Shown: positions 7,128 through 14,065 of the stretch, in pieces
How the letters are laid out: each line of letters opens with the position of its first letter
Position numbering within the stretch: the first letter of the stretch is position 1
IMG/VR virus record: IMGVR_UViG_3300032294_000793
Span: 1-38,896 of that record
Reading direction: 5' to 3' (one strand)
Origin: a virus
DNA: 38,896 nucleotides
The notes under the pieces: generated by a model
Database searches by the model: none
What the model saw: the letters and a program-made list of their open reading frames with translations, nothing else
Told to the model about the DNA's origin: nothing
Translations under genes and position numbers: made by a program

Positions 7128-9440
7128 TTAACGGGCGTTTGCGAATTTGAAGGGGTGTTCAGCGAAGGCGGCGAAGATGTAGTTGGTCGAGCCGCCGTTG
7201 ATGTTGGCGTTGTTCTCGCGAAGCTTGAACCCGTTGGCTGTGATGTCTAGGACGCCGTCAGTTGCCTCGGCGTTCGGAAGGTTGGGTATCAAGCGGGGGC
7301 CGACTTGGTTTGTCGGATTGATGGCGGTATCGTAGATCGCCCAAGAGGTCGCGCCGATCACATTTTTGATCATAATGAAGCGCGGCCTAAACCCGCACCA
7401 CACGAACGGGCCGTCCACGCTACCGTTGCCGGTGTACGAGCCGAACAGCGAGAAGCCGGGGATCGAGGTCCAGAGATAGGTGACGTAGGTGTCTGTGTTG
7501 CCGTTGACCGCCGAAATGTCCGTAACGCCAGCGACGACGCGGAAAGTGGACGACGACGAAAAATCAGCAAGCCCGCCGAACGCAGCGGCGGTCGGATTAA
7601 ACTGCGCGTCGGTTCCGTCGAGAACGAGGTTATTGCTCGCCGCCTGGGAACGATGCTTCACCATCCAGCGCCGCCCGCCATCAGCGTTACGCCGTTTCAC
7701 GATGCCAAAATGCGGGATGGCATTAAGGCTGTGCGCGATGTCTCGGTTGTTCACGCCGTTACCTGTATAGGTCACGATGTCGAACCCATAGGCCGCGCCC
7801 TCGCGCCACGCCCAATCGACGTAGGTGTTAGTGTTGATGTTGACGCCGCGAGACGAGCCGTCGGTGCCGAGGCTATAGCCGTTACTGTTGAAAGCCGTCA
7901 GAGAGTTTGCGTCCGCGTACTCCGCCGCCGTGCTGTTGGACACGAGGCCGTTGTTCACGCCGCGCACGGCATCGAACAGGTTGTGGTTGGTGGCGTTGGA
8001 ACGGCTCTTGATCCACACCAAGTCGGGCTGGAAGCGAAGCGACGAAACGCTGGCCGACGCGCCCGTGCCGGTGCGAAGCGTGGCTTGCATCCCATCATCC
8101 CCGCGCTGGATCGTCGGCGTCGGGATATTGGCCGTGTTGAGCGCGGCGAAGTCGGTCGGCGGGGTGTAGGCGAACGCGCGCTGGCCGAAGTTCACGTCAC
8201 CTGTCGAAGTGCTGACGGACGCGCAAGGGAAGAACGGGTACTCGGACGACGATATGCCGGAGAACGCCACGCCCTGCGAGACGTTGTTCTTGTAGAACGT
8301 GATGCTGCCCGCGTCAGCGTCGAACGCAACGCCAATAACATCGCCAGAAGTCCACGACGCGCCGTAGGCCACAGGGCCGGGGCCATCGCTGCGCTTGTTG
8401 CCGTCCGAGCTATAAACGTAGTGCTTCTGCCCCGCAGGATAGCTGCTCATGTTGCCGGGCAACTGAATGATCCCAACGTCGGGCGTCGTTCCAAGCGTCG
8501 AATAGACGACTTCCCAGTACCATTTACCCGACGACATGCCCTGTGTGCCGATGGCGCTTTCGCCCGAGCCGCCATTAAGCCGAAGGTTTGCTGCCGACAG
8601 AGTGGCTATGCCCGAACCCGACTGCTTGAGCGGCGACCAAGTGCAATAGTTGTTCGTCGGGCTGTCCAGCATCTGATCGAACGTGGCGCCCGCCGTGACA
8701 CTGATGCCGCTGCTCGTCCAGTTGTTGCCGTTGCCCGAGCGGTCCTGCGAGATCGTCGTGGTGCTGGCCGCGTCGTTGAAGGGCAGATAGAACCCATTGG
8801 TGCCGTAGGTGCCGGTGTAGCGACGCGGAACCCACTGGTTCGTCGCGGGGTTGATCTGACCGAAAGCGCCGACGCCGGGATTGGTCGTCATCTGGCCGGT
8901 GAAAATAAACTCTGCCAGATAGCCGTCGAAATAGTTCGTCACCGTGTCGAACGTGCCGATGTATTGGGTAAAATTGTCGCCCCAATACATGCCGCTATTT
9001 TGCGCCAACGTGTTCGTGCTGGTCGCAAACGAAGTGACGCGCGAGCCGTTGACCCAAATTTGGTATCGGTCGGAAGCCGTCGATAGCGTCGTGTCCACGA
9101 CAATGGCGACGTGATACCAAGCGGTCGGATCGCGATAGACGGCGTTGGTGATGAACTGAACTTGCGTAGACCCGCCGCCGACCACCGTAAAATTCAGTTG
9201 GTTCGACGGGCTGGTACCGCAATAGGTGTAGTTGTTGCCGTTCGAGTATCCGCAAAACAGCGCTTGGTTCGAGCCCGCACCCAGCTTTGCCCAGAACGAG
9301 ACGACATGCCGATTGGCCGTGACGGACGTTAGGCCGGTGCGAGACAGCCGCGCGCTGTTGCTCGCGCGGAAACGAAGCGACTGGTTGATTCTATAACGTG
9401 TAGAACCGCCGCCAACAGCTAGAAATTCAGGGCTAAACAT
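7128..9440 (-). CDS. Tail fibre/receptor-binding protein with LamG- and SPRY-like domains
   Basis: A 770-residue protein. I use the ATG at 9440, fused to the upstream stop as TAATG, rather than a longer frame. After about 20 residues comes a concanavalin A/LamG-like domain (to about residue 200: WYHVAIVVDTT, YFDGYLAEFIFTG). A SPRY-like domain follows at roughly 285-430 (SGKWYWEVVYS, GDVIGVAFDADAGSITFYKN). Then comes a long beta-rich region (VWIKSRSNATNHNLFDAVRG, YTGNGVNNRDIAHSLNA) like domains repeated in phage fibres. Such modules bind host surface glycans. Base composition is sharply different: sampled 60-base blocks are 58-70% G+C versus 37% just downstream. This marks a recently exchanged host-range module. 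The large opposite-strand frame here is a composition artefact. Confidence 0.85.
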   Translation of the reverse strand: MFSPEFLAVGGGSTRYRINQSLRFRASNSARLSRTGLTSVTANRHVVSFWAKLGAGSNQALFCGYSNGNNYTYCGTSPSNQLNFTVVGGGSTQVQFITNAVYRDPTAWYHVAIVVDTTLSTASDRYQIWVNGSRVTSFATSTNTLAQNSGMYWGDNFTQYIGTFDTVTNYFDGYLAEFIFTGQMTTNPGVGAFGQINPATNQWVPRRYTGTYGTNGFYLPFNDAASTTTISQDRSGNGNNWTSSGISVTAGATFDQMLDSPTNNYCTWSPLKQSGSGIATLSAANLRLNGGSGESAIGTQGMSSGKWYWEVVYSTLGTTPDVGIIQLPGNMSSYPAGQKHYVYSSDGNKRSDGPGPVAYGASWTSGDVIGVAFDADAGSITFYKNNVSQGVAFSGISSSEYPFFPCASVSTSTGDVNFGQRAFAYTPPTDFAALNTANIPTPTIQRGDDGMQATLRTGTGASASVSSLRFQPDLVWIKSRSNATNHNLFDAVRGVNNGLVSNSTAAEYADANSLTAFNSNGYSLGTDGSSRGVNINTNTYVDWAWREGAAYGFDIVTYTGNGVNNRDIAHSLNAIPHFGIVKRRNADGGRRWMVKHRSQAASNNLVLDGTDAQFNPTAAAFGGLADFSSSSTFRVVAGVTDISAVNGNTDTYVTYLWTSIPGFSLFGSYTGNGSVDGPFVWCGFRPRFIMIKNVIGATSWAIYDTAINPTNQVGPRLIPNLPNAEATDGVLDITANGFKLRENNANINGGSTNYIFAAFAEHPFKFANAR

Positions 9441-10624
9441 TAGGAAGCGACTACGCGACGGCCCCACTCACGTAGGTTTGTACCATCGGAGCGAAATACA
9501 AGATGAAGTCTGGACGAAGCTGGAAACGAGCTTGGAGTGCCATCGTTGCTGTCAAAGATAAATACTGCGTTAAAAGCGTGAGCAAATGAACCACCAGAAT
9601 TGGTGATCGACAAAGCGTAAAATGTGTTGGATACTTGGTTTGTAGGCGCAGCAAATGTGCGTGCAGCCGTGCAAGTAACAGCAGCTACCTGTGCCGTAGC
9701 CGTGTCCCAGTTAACTGTAGCGCCATCTGTAAGCGTACCAGTAAGGGGAGTTTGTCTGGCAGTCCATGTCTGAGCTACCGTATAACGAGCTACAACAGCA
9801 GTATCGATGGCAATTGTACGATCAGCAGATAGGTTGCCGATAGTGGCAATACCAGTACCGGCAGTCAGCGTACGAGTGGATGGAACGGCATCAGTAATGC
9901 CATAACCGGATAAAGTCGTAGGTGTAGACGTAATGCTAGACCAGGGAATTGAAATGCCTACGAATGTACCACCGGTAATCGTCTTACCTGTAAAGGTCAA
10001 TGCAGCAGGTAACGATAGCGTCGGGTTGCCAGCAACACCATCGCCGTTGGTAACTGTAATTTCGTTGGCAGTGCCAGTAACCGTACGAGTGGCTGCTGTA
10101 CCGGCGCCAGTACGAGCAATAAGACCAGTCGTGGCAAGACCGGCTACAGCAGTCAAATCTGCGTCTAGAGGCTGAGCGTCTGTGATGCCGTAGCCAGATA
10201 GAGTCGTAGGCGTGCCGCTAATAGTAGACCAAGCGATAGACGAAAGGCCGGAAATAGTAATACCGGTAAACGTACCTCCGGTGACGGTTTTGCCTGTAAA
10301 TGTTAGAGCCGAAGGAAGGCTAACAGTTGGAGCGCCAGCAACACCGTCACCATTGGTAACTGTAATCTCATTGGCAGTACCCGTAAGTGTACGGGCAGTA
10401 AAAACAGTACCGCTAGTAGCTACGACAATGCCTGTGTTGGCACCAAAGCCAGCCAGTGCAGAACGAGTTAAAGGCGCACCTTCGCCAACACCTCCACCGT
10501 GAGCATGGCCAGCAGTAGCATCCATAGCTGCCTGCATCTGGTTGAATTCGTCGTTAAGGTCGGCAGCTTCGATAGTGTTGCCAGTGACGATATCAGCAGA
10601 GCTTTGTCGTACATAACCAGTCAT
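9440..10624 (-). CDS. Tail fibre or spike protein with internal repeats
   Basis: A 394-residue fibre protein. The N-terminus (ADIVTGNTIEAADLNDEFNQ) is the virion-attachment type often seen in podoviral fibres, followed by GHAHGGG. Two long repeats occupy about residues 80-150 and 182-246. Each carries TGTANEITVTNGDGVAG, then ALTFTGKT, TGGTF-GI, and PTTLSGYGITDA, a pattern typical of trimeric beta-helical fibre shafts. The C-terminal 130 residues are beta-rich and may cap the shaft. Start and stop are both TAATG overlaps with neighbours. It precedes the large GC-rich receptor-binding gene and may anchor it to the particle; that link is inferred. Confidence 0.85.
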   Translation of the reverse strand: MTGYVRQSSADIVTGNTIEAADLNDEFNQMQAAMDATAGHAHGGGVGEGAPLTRSALAGFGANTGIVVATSGTVFTARTLTGTANEITVTNGDGVAGAPTVSLPSALTFTGKTVTGGTFTGITISGLSSIAWSTISGTPTTLSGYGITDAQPLDADLTAVAGLATTGLIARTGAGTAATRTVTGTANEITVTNGDGVAGNPTLSLPAALTFTGKTITGGTFVGISIPWSSITSTPTTLSGYGITDAVPSTRTLTAGTGIATIGNLSADRTIAIDTAVVARYTVAQTWTARQTPLTGTLTDGATVNWDTATAQVAAVTCTAARTFAAPTNQVSNTFYALSITNSGGSFAHAFNAVFIFDSNDGTPSSFPASSRLHLVFRSDGTNLREWGRRVVAS

Positions 10625-10827
10625 TAGTCTTCCATAGCTGCTTTCTGTGCCAATGCGGCCAAATAATGAATTGTAGCTTTTTTGCCGGTAGACGAGGCTA
10701 AATAAACCTCACCATCTTTTGTATACCCCATAACGACTACAGTTTTAAGCTTACCTACAGCAGCTTCCAAAACTCTATCGGTAGGAATGTCTAGTGTAGT
10801 TTTTGTATTAATATATTCGACAGTCAT
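10624..10827 (-). CDS. Small unknown protein upstream of tail fibre
   Basis: A 67-residue protein whose start and stop both form TAATG overlaps with neighbouring genes, strong evidence that it is translated. The sequence has two beta-like segments (LKTVVVMGYTKDGEVYLAS) and a C-terminal helix (ATIHYLAALAQKAAM). I do not recognise the family, although small proteins of this shape often sit next to phage tail genes. No function is proposed. Confidence 0.75.
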   Translation of the reverse strand: MTVEYINTKTTLDIPTDRVLEAAVGKLKTVVVMGYTKDGEVYLASSTGKKATIHYLAALAQKAAMED

Positions 10828-11090
10828 TAGTCGGTTGGGTTTTTCTTTCCAGCGTTTTTAGTTCTAGGATAAGAACGATTCTTACGAGCGACCATCGGCT
10901 CCAGGTTATGACGCCGATTATCAAGAGCGTTACCGTTCTTATGGTTTACGTCTTTGCCATCACCTTTACGAACGATACCTTCTCGCATAAGCATACGCCG
11001 AGCACGATTTCTAGCTACACGCTTTTTAATCTGCTCGGGTCTGCGCTTGTAAAGGTTTTCCTGTTGGTAATCTCTGTTCTTGGATGGCAT
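10827..11090 (-). CDS. Small HNH endonuclease-like protein
   Basis: An 87-residue, very basic protein. The signature is GKDVNHKNGNALDNRRHNL, the D-H-x-N core of HNH nucleases of the type annotated in many phages, followed by ARKNRSYPRTK. The N-terminus is Arg/Lys-rich (RRPEQIKKRVARNRARRML) and probably contacts DNA. It lacks the Cys zinc pairs of the endonuclease VII-like gene. No strong ribosome site precedes the ATG; a strong inverted repeat lies just upstream. It may nick DNA during packaging or be a selfish nuclease. Confidence 0.8.
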   Translation of the reverse strand: MPSKNRDYQQENLYKRRPEQIKKRVARNRARRMLMREGIVRKGDGKDVNHKNGNALDNRRHNLEPMVARKNRSYPRTKNAGKKNPTD

Positions 11091-11100
11091 GGTATAAGAT

Positions 11101-11185
11101 AGGCCGGTCTGGTTCTGTGAGTCGCTCTAGTGTTGTTGGTGTAGCGTCTTTAGCCAGCGACCGGCCTGCCCTCTCAGGCAAACTG
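11101..11185 (-). other. Structured leader between 13-codon peptide and HNH gene
   Basis: A perfect 9-base inverted repeat (AGGCCGGTC at 11101-11109, GACCGGCCT at 11159-11167) encloses a competing inner pairing of GTCGCT (11121-11126) with AGCGAC (11156-11161). A small hairpin GCCTG/CAGGC follows on its promoter-proximal side near 11166-11181. There is no U-run expected of a terminator. In the leftward transcript this would form a stable fold just ahead of the HNH gene, which lacks a clear ribosome site, so translational control or RNA processing is possible. Confidence 0.5.
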
Positions 11186-11189
11186 TATG

Positions 11190-11231
11190 TTACTTCTTCT
11201 TAGGCTGTTTCTTTTTAGGTCCGCAGGCCAT
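11190..11231 (-). CDS. 13-residue basic micropeptide
   Basis: An ATG at 11231 is preceded by a strong AAGGAG ribosome site at good spacing and lies about 28 bases downstream of the predicted start of a near-perfect promoter. The frame is 13 codons and a stop: MACGPKKKQPKKK. It would be the first translated product of the second leftward promoter. The placement is better than chance, but a peptide this short cannot be confirmed from one sequence. It could also act as a leader that sets translation of downstream genes. Confidence 0.5.
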   Translation of the reverse strand: MACGPKKKQPKKK

Positions 11232-11265
11232 AAGCTTAAGCTCCTTAAAATATTACGTACTTACC

Positions 11266-11293
11266 ATTATACATCCTTGTAAACTATTGTCAA
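11266..11293 (-). promoter_or_regulatory. Leftward late promoter 2 (sigma70 consensus)
   Basis: On the minus strand TTGACA (11293-11288) and TATAAT (11271-11266) are separated by 16 bases, a perfect match to both sigma70 boxes. Transcription should start near 11259, just before the AAGGAG site of the 13-codon peptide. It separates the HNH gene at 11326-11871 from the structural operon. Confidence 0.82.
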
Positions 11294-11325
11294 GTGTTAT
11301 TTTACATATCTTTATATGTTACAAG

Positions 11326-11871
11326 CTAACTACTTGATTTTATTAAAAAGAATTTTAGATTTGTAGCTAGTAATTCTAGTTCTTCTGGTGTAGCATTGCT
11401 TTTAAGTGTGTTAGCTCTATAAGAAATTACATGGACGTTGCCCTTTATATAACCTTTTGAGCTATCTATACGATCTACAGATGGTGAGTTATGAACTGGG
11501 CCTTTTGTTGGTACGTCCCAAACAATCTTTATTCCTAGCAATGGGCAAACATCTGGAATAGTTAGGTCTTCATAAGTTATATCAAACTCTATACCTTTAC
11601 GTAGAGCCCTATTCTTGATAGTAAACAGCATGTGTTTAATTCTATTTTCTTTTGAGCTATATATCTTTTCGTCTCTATACTTTGCTTGATAAGCATTTCG
11701 TTTTTCTTTCTTTGTTAAGATAGGAGCATTTGGGTCTACAGGCTTTCTTGGTTTCTTAGGAACATATTTATTTTTAGCTTTTGCCAAAACCTTTTCTCTG
11801 TGCTTTTCGTAATAGCGTTTAGCCGCAGCCTTTCTCTGTTCTGCTAGTCGTGTAAAGCTTAGTTCCATCAT
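11326..11871 (-). CDS. HNH-type homing endonuclease-like protein
   Basis: A 181-residue protein, basic in its N-terminal half (KRYYEKHREKVLAKAKNKY). The C-terminal half has the pattern VCPLLGIKIVWD, then SPSVDRIDSSKGYIKGNV, VISYRANTLKSNATPEEL. This is the core of a family of phage HNH-like nucleases with conserved Asp-Arg-Ile-Asp and Gly-Asn-Val motifs. Two adjacent ATG codons are possible starts, both served by an AAGGAAG site. It is AT-rich, stands alone between two consensus leftward promoters, and looks like a mobile insertion at the head of the late operon. Confidence 0.82.
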   Translation of the reverse strand: MMELSFTRLAEQRKAAAKRYYEKHREKVLAKAKNKYVPKKPRKPVDPNAPILTKKEKRNAYQAKYRDEKIYSSKENRIKHMLFTIKNRALRKGIEFDITYEDLTIPDVCPLLGIKIVWDVPTKGPVHNSPSVDRIDSSKGYIKGNVHVISYRANTLKSNATPEELELLATNLKFFLIKSSS

Positions 11872-11909
11872 AATAAATACTTCCTTTCTCGAAGTTATGT
11901 ATAGTATTC

Positions 11910-11937
11910 ATTATAATGCTTTATACGAATTTGTCAA
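11910..11937 (-). promoter_or_regulatory. Leftward late promoter 1 (sigma70 consensus)
   Basis: On the minus strand TTGACA (11937-11932) and TATAAT (11915-11910) are spaced by 16 bases. Start near 11903 would yield a short leader before the HNH gene at 11871. The architecture is the same as the second leftward promoter. It is divergent from the rightward promoter at 11999. Confidence 0.85.
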
Positions 11938-11998
11938 GGTTTTTGTGTTTCTATTTTCTTTTGTATATCATGTACTTATAAAATATTTTATTTTGTGC

Positions 11999-12027
11999 TT
12001 GACAAAAGTTAAAAACAACGCTATAAT
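11999..12027 (+). promoter_or_regulatory. Rightward consensus promoter feeding a structured RNA
   Basis: TTGACA (11999-12004) and TATAAT (12022-12027) with a 17-base spacer are a perfect sigma70 promoter, the strongest match on the plus strand. Start is expected near 12034. The next annotated gene is more than 800 bases away, and a terminator lies about 180 bases downstream. Confidence 0.88.
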
Positions 12028-12033
12028 AGACTT

Positions 12034-12233
12034 ATAGGCGCTCCTGGTAATATACATATTTCCCTATACCCCCTTAATATATATTTGAGATAGGGCCAAC
12101 CATGCTTAGCCCTATAATAGCACAAGCTTAGAAGGGCACCCTTGGGTGCTATAGTACAGACCCTATATAACAAAGCATACTCTAGTTACAGTTTAAGCCT
12201 CTAAAGGATTAGGCCCCTTTAGGGGCTATTTTT
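12034..12233 (+). ncRNA. Candidate phage small RNA
   Basis: About 200 bases between a perfect promoter and an intrinsic terminator, without a convincing gene. Visible folds: ATAGGGC (12090-12096) with GCCCTAT (12109-12115), GCACC (12136-12140) with GGTGC (12145-12149), and the terminator hairpin. CTAAAGG (12201-12207) can instead pair with CCTTTAG (12216-12222) inside the terminator, a possible switch. The only plus-strand ATG frame I found is a nine-codon frame at 12102 with no good ribosome site. It could be a regulatory RNA, or an attenuated leader for genes further right. Confidence 0.6.
12212..12233 (+). terminator. Intrinsic terminator after the candidate small RNA
   Basis: GGCCCC (12212-12217), loop TTTA, GGGGCT (12222-12227), then A and TTTTT. 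The stem is six pairs with one G-U. The upstream CTAAAGG could disrupt it. Confidence 0.75.
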
Positions 12234-12348
12234 ATTCCTACTCATTGTAGGCCAAACATATGTTACAAGTGAATCTGATATTTTATCCCGAGTACATACC
12301 TCCATATACCTACCCCCCTCCCTGGCCCCCGCCTGCCCCTATTAGCTG

Positions 12349-12700
12349 GCATGATGCTTGCGTGACCGTTCCATAAAATTTTACCTAAATCTATTTCAAA
12401 TAAATTTAAGTTACGGCATAAATAAAGATCAAGCATGAGATAAAGTATAGCCAAATAAGTCTAAAACTTTAGCTAAATATACCTTAACCCCTTATCAAAC
12501 TTTACCCAAATTTTAGATAAACCATTGACTTGTGGGGATATGCCGATACACTGTAACAAATACAAGCTATGTACTATACACAATGCTTGACCATATAGCC
12601 ATGCAATTTTTGCATATCGTGACCGTACTTGCATAGCTGCTATGCGTATGCAATAAATGCATGATGCTTGTAGCATGTGATTAGCGCATGGTAGTTATGC
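12349..12700 (+). repeat. Palindrome and repeat array, possible origin or operator region
   Basis: The stretch 12234-12868 has no supported gene. It holds GCATGATGCTTG twice (12349-12360, 12659-12670), TGACCGT twice (12363-12369, 12620-12626), an inverted repeat ATGCAA/TTGCAT (12601-12615), and two 15-base palindromes (12631-12645 GCATAGCTGCTATGC; 12686-12700 GCATGGTAGTTATGC). The flanking sequence is AT-rich. The same palindrome recurs after the next gene. A replication origin, a partition-like site, or operators for a phage DNA-binding protein would all fit. Confidence 0.65.
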
Positions 12701-12780
12701 TTTGAAAAAAGATAGGGTAGACCCTTGAATATCCGTTAGGGCTTCCCATATCCATTGTATCGGCAACGGAATTGTGAGTT

Positions 12781-12809
12781 TTGACTTAGCCCCTAGAACA
12801 TGAGATAAT
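12781..12809 (+). promoter_or_regulatory. Promoter for the 321-residue hub gene
   Basis: TTGACT (12781-12786), 17-base spacer, GATAAT (12804-12809). Start near 12816 leaves a leader of about 50 bases before the ATG at 12869. It belongs to the TTGACT family seen repeatedly to the right. Confidence 0.75.
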
Positions 12810-12868
12810 CTCTTAACACTGAGGCAAGGCAATAGTGCCAAGCCCATAACCTAGAAGGAAACAAAACC

Positions 12869-13834
12869 ATGTCTAACCAAAACGCTAACGCTAACAATGT
12901 TACCCTGCCCGATATGACGGCGGAAAAGCCTGTCAATACTCAGACCTTGAATGTGAACGATATTCGCCAAGCTATTCAAGGTTTGGCGGGAGAAGCTACT
13001 AAGGCGCACGATAATCGGGAAAGCCTTGTGGCCAAGCTTGCTAACATTGCCGCGCCTTACGTCCAGGCTTGCGAACATGGGTACACCGAGATTGTTGTGC
13101 GCCCGGAAAAGCCCGAGGTTAAGGATAAGGACGGGAACGTGGTGCAACAGGCTATCCCGGAATATACCGAGCATGTGCAGCACAAGCCCCGTCCTATCAC
13201 GGATAAGGACGTTGCCAAGTTTATTAAGGACTCTTTTGGGTTTAAGCCTGAGAAGCTGGAAGGGGATACGGGCGATAGTGTCAAGTCTCGTATCTCTTAC
13301 AAGAATACCACTGTGGAGCAAACAGCCGCTATTAGTGCGAAGGCTTCTATTCTTATCGCACGGAAGCTTGACGGCTTGACGGTGGCCTATTTTGTGGGGC
13401 GTCGTTCGGTTCAAATTGACGCTAACGGAAAGGCTCCCAAGGGCGCCACTTTGCGCCTTGCCTTGCCTCATAACGTGGCGGAACCCCACTTGAAATTTAA
13501 GGGGAACCCCATTGTCAATCCCAACAAGGAATTGATCGTGGCCGCGCCGTCCCAAGTTTCGACTTCCTGGCAAGCGTGCATCGAAGGCAAGAAACGCGAC
13601 GCCTACGGCAAGATTGTTCGTGGTAGCGTGGGCGGGCGGGTGTTTGACTGGTCTAAGGCTATCGGAGATTTGTCTAAGGCCATGTTTGACGACGCGAAAG
13701 ATCAAACGGCGCCTTATGGGGACATTGTTACTAATCGCAAGGCATTGGAAAATCTTGCCGGGCTTATCGATAGCCTTTTGACTAAAGCACAAGATGAATA
13801 CCCCGAAGAATTTGAAGAAAAGAAAGTAGCCTAA
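12869..13834 (+). CDS. Unknown 321-residue protein flanked by palindromes
   Basis: The first rightward gene, with its own promoter, an AGAAGGAA ribosome site and a strong terminator, so it is a single-gene unit that should be well expressed. The product starts with an Asn/Thr-rich segment, has a mixed helix/beta middle (AISAKASILIARKLDGLTVAYFVGRR), a basic segment near KGKKRDAYGKIVRG-like residues 245-260, and an acidic C-terminus (DEYPEEFEEKKVA). I recognise no family and no nuclease, ATPase or classical helix-turn-helix signature. A sampled block is 55% G+C, higher than nearby small genes. Because four copies of a 15-base palindrome flank the gene, a DNA-binding role at these sites is a hypothesis only. 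Confidence 0.85.
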   Translation: MSNQNANANNVTLPDMTAEKPVNTQTLNVNDIRQAIQGLAGEATKAHDNRESLVAKLANIAAPYVQACEHGYTEIVVRPEKPEVKDKDGNVVQQAIPEYTEHVQHKPRPITDKDVAKFIKDSFGFKPEKLEGDTGDSVKSRISYKNTTVEQTAAISAKASILIARKLDGLTVAYFVGRRSVQIDANGKAPKGATLRLALPHNVAEPHLKFKGNPIVNPNKELIVAAPSQVSTSWQACIEGKKRDAYGKIVRGSVGGRVFDWSKAIGDLSKAMFDDAKDQTAPYGDIVTNRKALENLAGLIDSLLTKAQDEYPEEFEEKKVA

Positions 13835-13860
13835 GCCTTAGCTAAAGGTTTAGCGATTAT

Positions 13861-13889
13861 CCCCCTGGCAGAAATGCCGGGGGGTTTTT
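13861..13889 (+). terminator. Strong intrinsic terminator
   Basis: A ten-pair stem (CCCCCTGGCA with TGCCGGGGGG, one T-G pair) closes a GAAA tetraloop and is followed by TTTTT. It ends the single-gene unit 12869-13834. Confidence 0.95.
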
Positions 13890-13912
13890 CGTGCCAAAAA
13901 ACAAAAGGTTAA

Positions 13913-14045
13913 CGCATGGCTGCTATGCGTTGGACGCATGATACTTATATCGTGCGTTTTTTGCATGGTGGCTATGCGCTAGCCGTTTGCCTTACTTTGT
14001 CGCAAACGAATTTATGACCGTACTAACCGCGCATATAACCGCGCA
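13913..14045 (+). repeat. Second palindrome cluster
   Basis: Two more copies of the 15-base palindrome lie at 13914-13928 (GCATGGCTGCTATGC) and 13963-13977 (GCATGGTGGCTATGC). GCATGATACTT at 13936 and TGACCGTACT at 14015 echo motifs of the first cluster. AACCGCGCA is directly repeated at 14025-14033 and 14037-14045. No gene fits 13890-14065. Confidence 0.65.
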
Positions 14046-14065
14046 AACATGAAGGGAAACAGAAT

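Noticed and set aside
7305-9086. 593-codon open frame on the plus strand
   Set aside because: It is antiparallel to the GC-rich tail fibre gene, Arg/Val-rich in composition, and has no domains. It is a composition shadow of the real gene.
11101-11167. Inverted repeat as a tRNA gene
   Set aside because: The stem ends look like an acceptor arm, but no proper D, anticodon or T arm forms on either strand.
12263-12676. Two minus-strand frames of 63 and 67 codons in the repeat region
   Set aside because: No ribosome sites, they run through the palindromes, and the proteins look random. The region is better read as non-coding.
12851-13792. 313-codon open frame on the minus strand
   Set aside because: It is antisense to the 321-residue gene that has promoter, ribosome site and terminator. 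No ribosome site of its own.
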